Shown here one piece after another: positions 1 through 3,983 of a stretch of 6,476 nucleotides of DNA. Under the pieces are notes generated by a model that saw nothing but the letters and a program-made list of their open reading frames with translations, was not told the origin of the DNA and made no database searches. The position numbers and the translations under genes were made by a program. The stretch's first letter is position 1, and each line of letters starts with the position of its first letter. This DNA comes from Gemmatimonadota bacterium (GTDB lineage Bacteria > Gemmatimonadota > Gemmatimonadetes > Gemmatimonadales > GWC2-71-9). The DNA lies in contig JAOUDR010000164.1 of the NCBI GenBank assembly GCA_029859185.1, positions 1-6,476 on the forward strand, given 5' to 3'.

Positions 1-1
1 C

Positions 2-109
2 GAGGCTGGGTGGATCCTCGAAGACAACACCGCGATGAACAACGGGCTCACGCGGATGGGCTTCGATGCGTACAAGACCCTCCGACTCTACGATCGTCCG
101 CTGACGTGA
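2..109 (+). CDS. C-terminal end of a GNAT-like acyltransferase, candidate bacterial ceramide synthase (partial)
   Basis: Frame 2 is open from the left edge to a TGA at 107-109 and encodes 35 residues, including WILEDNTAMNNGLTRMGF and YKTLRLYDRP. The pattern 'W-[IV]-L-E-D-N-x-x-M-(N/R)...G-x-x-x-Y-K-T-x-R-x-Y' is what I recall from the C-terminus of the GNAT-fold proteins in bacterial sphingolipid loci. Those proteins (bCerS) acylate the 3-ketosphinganine-type base made by serine palmitoyltransferase. The stop overlaps the GTG start of the next gene by 4 nt (GTGA), so the two are probably translationally coupled. With only 35 residues and no catalytic region visible, the family call rests on this tail plus the neighbours. 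A generic GNAT N-acetyltransferase remains possible. Confidence 0.6.
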   Translation, partial: EAGWILEDNTAMNNGLTRMGFDAYKTLRLYDRPLT

Positions 110-1083
110 GGGCGTTCGTCACCGGCGGCACCGGCTTCGTGGGCTCGCATCTGGTCGAGCACCTCCTGGCCGCCGGACATGACGTGACGTGCCTCGTGCG
201 GAGCCCGGCCAAAGCCGAGGGGCTGTTTGCGGATCGGCGCCCCCGTCTGGTGCAGGGCGCGATCGACGATGGAGCCGCCATCCGGGCAGGCAGCGCCGGC
301 TGCGAGGTAGTGTTCCACGTCGCGGGTATCACGAGCGCCCGCGCCCGACGGGAGTTCTTCGCGGTGAACGAGGGCGGGACCATCGCGGTGCTGGGCCACG
401 TCCCCCGGACCATCAAGCGTTTCGTCTGTGTCAGCTCGCTGGCGGCGGCGGGGCCGACACGGCCCGGCGTACCACTCGAGGGACACGAGCGCGCTTCCCC
501 GGTAACGCACTACGGCGCGAGCAAGCTGGCGGCCGAGCTGGCGGTGCGCGGGAGCGGCCTGCCGTGGACGATCATCCGGCCGCCAGCCGTCTACGGCCCA
601 CGGGACATCGAGTTTCTCCGCGTGTTCCGACTGGTCCGCGGACCGGTGATCCCGGTGTTCGGCAGCGGCCGGCAGGAGTTGACGTTCATCCACGTCACCG
701 ATCTGGCCCGCGCGCTCCTGGCAGCCGCCGAGGCGGAGGCCACCGCGGGCAACGTGTACTACGGCACCCACCCCGAAATCGTGGACCAGCGGACATTCAT
801 GCTGGCGGTGGCCCGAGCGGTACGAACGGACGGGCGGTTGCCGCGCATCCTGCCGATCCCGGCGGTGCCAGCCCGGGCCGCGCTGTGGGTCACGGGAGCG
901 GCGGCGTTCGTAGCCGGCCGCGCGACGGTCCTCACCGCCGACAAGGCGAACGAGTTCCTGGCCGACTCCTTTGCCTGTTCGCCCGCACCGCTCGAGCGAG
1001 ACGCCGGCTGGCACGCCGAGTTCGATCTTGCCTCCGGCCTGCCACCAACGGCCGCGTGGTACCGGGAGCACCGATGGCTCTGA
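106..1083 (+). CDS. NAD(P)-dependent epimerase/dehydratase-type SDR, candidate ceramide reductase (CerR-like)
   Basis: This is an extended short-chain dehydrogenase/reductase of 325 residues. The N-terminal beta strand runs straight into the dinucleotide-binding loop TGGTGFVG (residues 6-13). The catalytic Tyr-x-x-x-Lys pair is Y136/K140 (HYGASKLAAE), and the serines of the FVCVSS strand (110-111) sit where the third catalytic residue is expected. IIRPPAVYGPRD (156-167) and FIHVTDL (194-200) are usual landmarks of the epimerase/dehydratase branch. I chose the GTG at 106 because it places the glycine loop at the normal distance from the N-terminus and overlaps the previous stop as GTGA. An in-frame upstream start at 10 would add residues encoded within the previous gene. 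No clear Shine-Dalgarno precedes the GTG, consistent with translational coupling. Between a bCerS-like tail and a PAP2 lipid enzyme, the best guess is the reductase that converts the 3-keto group of oxidised ceramide. Fold and activity class are secure; the substrate is inferred from context. Confidence 0.85.
   Translation: MRAFVTGGTGFVGSHLVEHLLAAGHDVTCLVRSPAKAEGLFADRRPRLVQGAIDDGAAIRAGSAGCEVVFHVAGITSARARREFFAVNEGGTIAVLGHVPRTIKRFVCVSSLAAAGPTRPGVPLEGHERASPVTHYGASKLAAELAVRGSGLPWTIIRPPAVYGPRDIEFLRVFRLVRGPVIPVFGSGRQELTFIHVTDLARALLAAAEAEATAGNVYYGTHPEIVDQRTFMLAVARAVRTDGRLPRILPIPAVPARAALWVTGAAAFVAGRATVLTADKANEFLADSFACSPAPLERDAGWHAEFDLASGLPPTAAWYREHRWL
1064..1068 (+). promoter_or_regulatory. Ribosome binding site of the PAP2 gene, inside the upstream gene
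   Basis: GGGAG ends five bases before the ATG at 1074 and lies within the last codons of the SDR gene. It supports this start and the 10-nt overlap. Confidence 0.6.
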
Positions 1084-1949
1084 CGCTCACCGATTTCGTA
1101 CTCGCCGCCTATCAGGTCTTCCTGGCCGTGGTGATCATGATCCGCGGCCCGTTCACGGCGGGACGTGGGTGGCTCCTGCTGGCCATCGTGCTGTTTGGCA
1201 TCCTGCTCATGCTGTTCCGCCGACTCCCGTCGGGCAGCCGGTTCGGCAACCTGGTGCACACCTTCTATCCTCTCGTCCTGTTTGGCGGCCTCTACACCGC
1301 CCTCGGCACCTTGAACGAGGGACTGGATCCCGGCCGCATCTCCGCCAACGAGGCGATTGTGCAGGGTTGGGAGAGCGCGCTCTTCGGTGGGCAGCCGTCA
1401 TATGACCTGATTCGCCGCTACCCGTCGGTGTTTCTCTCGGGACTGCTCCACCTCGCCTATTTCTCCTACTACCCGACCATCATCCTGCCGCCGCCGATCC
1501 TCGCCGCGCGGGGCGACTGGGATGGCGCCCGCCGCGTCATTGGGGCCTCGATGACGGCCTACATGGTGTGTTTCGTCGTGTTCACGCTGTTTCCGGTGGC
1601 CGGACCCAACTGGGTATTCGACCATCCGACCGGACCGGTGCGGGAGGTGTGGAGCGCGCGGCTGGTCTACACACTGCTGGAGGGCGGGTCGTCGGTGGGA
1701 ACCGCCTTTCCATCATCGCACGTGGCGGCGACGTTTGCGACGGTGGTCGCCTCCTGGCGCGTGTGGCGGCCGCTCGGGTGGATCACCGTCGGACCGTTCG
1801 TGCTGCTCACGATTGCGGTGGTGTACTGCCAGATGCACTACGCCACGGACGCGGTCGTTGGGCTCGTGTTCGGCGCGGCAGCCGGGTATCTGTCGTACCG
1901 GTTCTGGTGGCGGACGGATGGGCGCGTGAGGGCGCGTGAGGGCGCGTGA
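1074..1949 (+). CDS. Polytopic PAP2-superfamily membrane enzyme, AUR1/inositolphosphotransferase-like (PAP2_3 type)
   Basis: The product has 291 residues with about six to eight hydrophobic segments (roughly 8-23, 33-49, 60-80, 118-144, 158-176, 234-252, 258-277). FPSSH (212-216) corresponds to PAP2 motif C2, and H255-x3-D259 (MHYATD) to motif C3, giving the expected His/His/Asp catalytic set. The arginine that precedes the C3 histidine in ordinary phosphatases (SRxxxxxH) is absent; valine is there instead. The middle (WESALFG 99-105, LHLAYFSYYP 125-134, FTLFPVAGPNW 170-180) resembles the family containing yeast Aur1 and bacterial relatives. Those enzymes move a phospho-head group between lipids or remove lipid phosphate at the membrane. 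The ATG lies 10 nt inside the upstream gene, with GGGAG at 1064-1068 five bases ahead. Lying behind a probable ceramide reductase, it may make or process a phospho-sphingolipid. The last nine codons and the stop come from a tandem repeat. Confidence 0.85.
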   Translation: MALTLTDFVLAAYQVFLAVVIMIRGPFTAGRGWLLLAIVLFGILLMLFRRLPSGSRFGNLVHTFYPLVLFGGLYTALGTLNEGLDPGRISANEAIVQGWESALFGGQPSYDLIRRYPSVFLSGLLHLAYFSYYPTIILPPPILAARGDWDGARRVIGASMTAYMVCFVVFTLFPVAGPNWVFDHPTGPVREVWSARLVYTLLEGGSSVGTAFPSSHVAATFATVVASWRVWRPLGWITVGPFVLLTIAVVYCQMHYATDAVVGLVFGAAAGYLSYRFWWRTDGRVRAREGA

Positions 1950-1976
1950 GGGCGCGTGAGGGCGCGTGAGGGCGCG
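1920..1976. repeat. 10-bp tandem repeat, 5.7 copies, at the 3' end of the PAP2 gene
   Basis: The unit GGGCGCGTGA occurs five times without a mismatch (1920-1969), followed by seven bases of a sixth copy. Because the period is not a multiple of three, each copy's TGA falls in a different frame. Three copies therefore close all three + strand frames. The PAP2 stop (1947-1949) is the TGA of copy 3, and copies 1-3 encode the terminal GRVRAREGA. The six GGG tracts are each separated by 7-nt loops, which satisfies the usual G-quadruplex pattern on the + strand. No protein is apparent in the array beyond this stop. Confidence 0.95.
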
Positions 1977-1987
1977 GCGGCTTCCAG

Positions 1988-2449
1988 CTACTGGATGACC
2001 GTGAGCCGGGCCTTCATCCCCAGCATCTCGTGGGGCGTGCAGAAGTAGTGGTAGGTCCCCACGGGAGCCCCGTCGAACGAGATCTCGTAGACCGCCTTCG
2101 GCTGGATCAGCAGTTGCCCGGTGAGGGCGCCCATGCGATTCACCATCCCGGCATTGAGGAACGCCTTCGCGCCCTCGGGGATCCGCTCCGCATAGAACGC
2201 CACGTTGTGCGGGCCACCACTCACATTCACCCACCGCACGCGATCGCCGACCTTCACCGTGAGCTCCGCAGGTCGGAAGACGTAGTCCCCGTTGGAGGTC
2301 CGCAGCATCTCGACTTCATGCACGGTGCCCGTGGTGCCCGCTGCCAGGGCAGGCACGGTTCCCGCCACCTGCCCAGCTGCCGCGCTGCCGCTCCCGCCAT
2401 CGCCACAGGCCGCCACCATCATGGTGACGGCCGCCAGCACCATCCGCAC
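1988..2449 (-). CDS. Plastocyanin/amicyanin-like type 1 copper lipoprotein
   Basis: The 153-residue product starts with a short lipoprotein signal (MRMVLAAVTMMVAAC), with lipobox VAAC and lipidated cysteine 15. A Gly/Ala/Ser-rich tether leads to a cupredoxin domain at about 43-153. The type 1 copper ligands are all present: H81 in GGPHNV, then C137, H140 and M145 in YHYFCTPHEMLGM. The spacing of Cys, His and Met is that of plastocyanin and pseudoazurin. It is probably a periplasm-facing, membrane-anchored electron carrier; the partner is not visible here. I chose the GTG at 2449 over the ATG at 2443 because it supplies the positive charge of the signal peptide (R2) and lies 6-7 nt from a near-perfect Shine-Dalgarno. 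A much longer in-frame upstream extension would run over the neighbouring genes and is not credible. The gene is convergent with the PAP2 gene and divergent from the lipoprotein gene at 2615. Confidence 0.92.
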   Translation of the reverse strand: MRMVLAAVTMMVAACGDGGSGSAAAGQVAGTVPALAAGTTGTVHEVEMLRTSNGDYVFRPAELTVKVGDRVRWVNVSGGPHNVAFYAERIPEGAKAFLNAGMVNRMGALTGQLLIQPKAVYEISFDGAPVGTYHYFCTPHEMLGMKARLTVIQ

Positions 2450-2455
2450 GATCGC

Positions 2456-2464
2456 CTCACCTCC
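2456..2464 (-). promoter_or_regulatory. Strong Shine-Dalgarno site of the cupredoxin gene
   Basis: On the minus strand this reads GGAGGTGAG, an almost full-length match to the 16S rRNA tail complement and the best ribosome binding site in the window. Its distance to the GTG at 2449 (6 nt) is better than to the ATG at 2443, and this decides the start. It suggests high translation of the copper protein. Confidence 0.8.
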
Positions 2465-2480
2465 ACTCCGGTCCGCACGA

Positions 2481-2502
2481 CCCGCCCCGCACCCCACCTC
2501 CC
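2481..2502 (-). promoter_or_regulatory. Canonical G-quadruplex motif in the probable cupredoxin leader
   Basis: On the minus strand four G-runs (GGG, GGGG, GGGG, GGG) are separated by loops AGGT, TGC and C. This is a compact motif with loops of 4, 3 and 1 nt. It lies about 30 nt upstream of the cupredoxin start, on the strand that would be transcribed into its 5' leader if the promoter is further upstream. The match to the motif is direct; any regulatory effect is inferred. Confidence 0.45.
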
Positions 2503-2548
2503 ACACTGCCGATGCAGCACGGCCGTGTGAGCGCATTGAAAAACTAGT

Positions 2549-2564
2549 TGGCACGTACCCAGCA
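2549..2564 (+). promoter_or_regulatory. Possible sigma-54-type (-24/-12) promoter ahead of the lipoprotein gene
   Basis: TGGCACG, then four bases, then CAGCA. This matches the sigma-54 pattern TGGCACG-N4-TTGCA at all but two positions, with the invariant GG (2550-2551) and GC (2562-2563) at the correct spacing. Transcription would begin near 2575, leaving a leader of about 40 nt before the ATG at 2615. No enhancer site or RpoN activator is visible, so this is a weak candidate. Confidence 0.2.
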
Positions 2565-2597
2565 GGGGAGCGGCGGGCTTGCGCAACGCCGCAAAAC

Positions 2598-2603
2598 GGA
2601 GAG
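2598..2603 (+). promoter_or_regulatory. Candidate ribosome binding site for the ATG start at 2615
   Basis: GGAGAG ends 11 nt before the ATG, which is a rather long spacing. A competing AGGGGAG at 2564-2570 lies 8 nt ahead of an in-frame TTG at 2579. The two sites are why the start of the lipoprotein gene is uncertain. Confidence 0.35.
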
Positions 2604-2614
2604 CTTTCGACGTC

Positions 2615-2995
2615 ATGCAATTGCTCTTGCGCGTTACACTTGCGGTATCCGTGGCCCTGCTGAGTGGCTGCGCGCTGCTCGGTTTCGGGCCCCCGACGGG
2701 GATCGTCGAGGGGACCGTGTTCTACGCCGACGACGGCACCCCGATAGCCTTCGGCGAGGTGTGCGTGTTCGGCATGGACACAACGTGCGTTCGCGCTGAC
2801 GACAAGGGACACTACCGCATTCGGCTCCCCGAGCAGACGATGGTGCTGCGGTTTCGGGCCGGCCAGATGCCTCCTGCGGTCAGTGACACCATCCGTATCC
2901 AGCCTCCCGACCGATATCAGGTGGACTGCGGACTGCAGCGCCGGATGGTGATTTCCGATAACCCGCTTCCCTGCCAGCGTCCCGCCGGACGCTGA
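2615..2995 (+). CDS. Small lipoprotein with carboxypeptidase-regulatory-like (transthyretin-like) domain
   Basis: From the ATG the product is 126 residues. The signal peptide MQLLLRVTLAVSVALLSGC has lipobox LSGC with cysteine 19 as the likely lipid site. Residues about 29-95 fit a carboxypeptidase-regulatory-like beta sandwich: VEGTVFY-DDGTPIAFGEVCVF, then a -TTCVRADDKGHYRIRLP strand pair, then a further strand (MVLRFRAG). Such domains are non-catalytic extracytoplasmic modules, so no activity is predicted. Besides C19 there are C50, C58 and three further downstream cysteines; C50 and C58 sit on neighbouring strands and could form a disulfide. An alternative TTG at 2579 would add 12 basic residues and has a better-spaced Shine-Dalgarno. 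I prefer ATG because it gives a standard-length lipoprotein signal. The gene stops 6 nt before the next start, suggesting an operon. The specific role is unknown. Confidence 0.75.
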   Translation: MQLLLRVTLAVSVALLSGCALLGFGPPTGIVEGTVFYADDGTPIAFGEVCVFGMDTTCVRADDKGHYRIRLPEQTMVLRFRAGQMPPAVSDTIRIQPPDRYQVDCGLQRRMVISDNPLPCQRPAGR

Positions 2996-3001
2996 CGCTC
3001 C

Positions 3002-3793
3002 GTGACCACCGTCCCTCCCTGCCGGGCCCTCGGCCGGCAGTGTCGCGAGTTGGCGCTGACGGTCAGCATTGCCGAGACCGGCGATCCGGCGTATGAGCGG
3101 GATGCGGTCGCCACCTGGCTCCTGGGGCACCGCGAGCGCATCACGTTCGGCGAGTTGTACGAAGCCCATGACATGATCGTCGTGGACATCCGGTTACACG
3201 TCCCCTGCAAGCACCTCCAGGACACCGATGCCGACGACCCAGCCGCCGTCCAGTGCCGGGCCCACGGGTACGAGGGACGGGTCCCACACCGCCGGCAGAC
3301 GACGGTGCCGGCCCTCCGCACAGGGCAGCACCGCTTCGCGATCGTCGAACACGGTCGACTGCGACCGGTGGACCTCGCGATTCCGGTCCCGCACCGCCGC
3401 GCCCTGCCGGTACTCGCCGGGAGCAACCCCTGCGCGACGGCCCCCTGTCGCACGGCCGATCACACCCGGGGCGCAGCCTGCTGTCGCGACCTGACGCTCG
3501 ACGTGGTGCTGCCACTCGGCGAGGATCGCCTGGAGGCGCTGCTCGCCGCCCGCAGGCCGCCGTACGCCTGCAAGGTGAAACGCACCGACGAGGTCACCGT
3601 CGAGTGCGAGGTCATCTCCGCCTGCGACTACCTCGAGAACGACGGGATCCACTGCGGCCTGCACGGGCTCAAGCGACCGGACGGGCACGAGGCGAAGCCC
3701 GGGATCTGTTTCGATTTTCCGGATCTGTCAGACGAGGAGTTGGTGGGGCACCCCGGGTGCGTCTTCCTAGGCGGTAGGCCGGTAGACGGCTAG
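3002..3793 (+). CDS. Cysteine-rich protein resembling the YkgJ (CxxCxxCC) metal-chelating family
   Basis: The product has 263 residues and 14 cysteines (7, 14, 69, 85, 144, 149, 160, 161, 190, 202, 208, 218, 236, 253). There is no signal peptide or membrane segment, so it is probably cytoplasmic and the cysteines probably bind metal. C144-x4-C149-x10-C160-C161, then C208-DYLE...-C218-GLHG...RPDG...-C236-FDFP, recalls the YkgJ order: a CC cluster, then C-P-F-L...C-x-I-Y-x-x-RP...C-x-x-FP. That family is proposed to chelate zinc or an iron-sulfur cluster; the first spacing here is wider than its standard motif. An earlier segment repeats the half-motif: C69-KHLQ...C85-RAHG. The GTG start is the only reasonable one, 6 nt after the previous stop, without a clear Shine-Dalgarno. 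The tail LGGRPVDG and the TAG stop lie in degenerate TAGGCGG-type repeats. Coding is well supported by the long open frame and patterned cysteines; function is unknown. Confidence 0.7.
   Translation: MTTVPPCRALGRQCRELALTVSIAETGDPAYERDAVATWLLGHRERITFGELYEAHDMIVVDIRLHVPCKHLQDTDADDPAAVQCRAHGYEGRVPHRRQTTVPALRTGQHRFAIVEHGRLRPVDLAIPVPHRRALPVLAGSNPCATAPCRTADHTRGAACCRDLTLDVVLPLGEDRLEALLAARRPPYACKVKRTDEVTVECEVISACDYLENDGIHCGLHGLKRPDGHEAKPGICFDFPDLSDEELVGHPGCVFLGGRPVDG
3768..3793. repeat. Degenerate TAGGCGG-type direct repeats forming the end of the Cys-rich gene
   Basis: TAGGCGG (3768-3774), TAGGCCGG (3775-3782) and TAGACGG (3783-3789) follow one another and end in CTAG, which carries the gene's stop. 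They run on toward the AGACGGCG repeats from 3802. The last eight codons are thus repeat-derived sequence. Confidence 0.6.
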
Positions 3794-3801
3794 CGACCAC
3801 C

Positions 3802-3833
3802 AGACGGCGAGACGGCGAGACGGCCGGACGGCA
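3802..3833. repeat. 8-bp tandem repeat AGACGGCG, about 4 copies
   Basis: Units are AGACGGCG (3802-3809), AGACGGCG (3810-3817), AGACGGCC (3818-3825) and GGACGGCA (3826-3833). They form the left arm of the large hairpin. Their reverse complement recurs at 3893-3917. Confidence 0.85.
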
Positions 3834-3917
3834 AGCGGACGGGGAGGTGGCAGGTGAAGGCGGATCACTTTCACCTGTCACCTGCGGACCGCTCGCCGTC
3901 TGGCCGTCTCGCCGTCT
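3810..3917. repeat. Large imperfect inverted repeat (about 108-nt hairpin) between the Cys-rich and VIT-VWA genes
   Basis: Outer stem: 3810-3838 pairs with 3889-3917 over 29 positions with one A-C mismatch and one G-U pair. Inner stem: 3845-3858 pairs with 3870-3883 over 14 positions with one G-U pair. Between the stems is an internal loop (6 nt left, 5 nt right); the terminal loop is 11 nt (3859-3869). A further segment, CCTGCCACCT at 3920-3929, is the perfect complement of 3845-3854, so a competing 10-bp pairing exists. No T-run follows the stem, so it is not a standard intrinsic terminator. It could still end or stabilise the upstream transcript, or be a REP-like dispersed element. The rest of the 190-bp intergenic stretch shows only a ribosome binding site. 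Confidence 0.9.
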
Positions 3918-3973
3918 GTCCTGCCACCTGTGCAACCTTTCGCCGTTCAGGCGTCCTCCCTGTGAACCCCAAA

Positions 3974-3978
3974 GGGAG
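3974..3978 (+). promoter_or_regulatory. Ribosome binding site of the VIT-VWA gene
   Basis: GGGAG, preceded by AAA, ends five bases before the ATG at 3984 and supports that start. I see no convincing -35/-10 pair between the hairpin and this site. Confidence 0.65.
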
Positions 3979-3983
3979 TCCTC

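Noticed and set aside
10..105. N-terminal extension of the SDR from an upstream ATG
   Set aside because: These 32 codons overlap the credible C-terminus of the preceding gene and would push the glycine-rich loop far from the N-terminus.
88..1071. 327-codon open frame on the minus strand opposite the SDR gene
   Set aside because: It is a shadow of the SDR reading frame. The + strand product has complete cofactor and catalytic motifs; the minus product has low-complexity Arg/Gly-rich sequence.
189..1073. N-terminal extension of the PAP2 frame by 295 codons
   Set aside because: The extension is Arg/Pro/Gly-rich out-of-frame reading of the SDR gene. The ATG at 1074 has a ribosome binding site and starts directly at the first membrane segment.
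1920..1976. CRISPR-like array
   Set aside because: The units are 10 bp with no spacers, so this is a simple tandem repeat.
2525..2545. Lac-operator-like sequence (TGTGAGCGCATT)
   Set aside because: Only a short one-sided resemblance, with no symmetric half-site and no LacI-type regulator in view.
2450..3169. Long N-terminal extension of the cupredoxin frame on the minus strand
   Set aside because: It would run antisense through the lipoprotein and Cys-rich genes. The lipoprotein signal and strong Shine-Dalgarno place the start at 2449.
3945..3967. Short inverted repeat GTTCA...TGAAC just before the VIT-VWA ribosome binding site
   Set aside because: Only five perfect pairs plus an irregular extension, too weak to call an operator without conservation data.
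3794..3983. Mobile element or attachment site in the intergenic repeat region
   Set aside because: No transposase, no target-site duplication and no tRNA nearby. The inverted repeat is a single hairpin made from short tandem units, not the ends of an insertion sequence.
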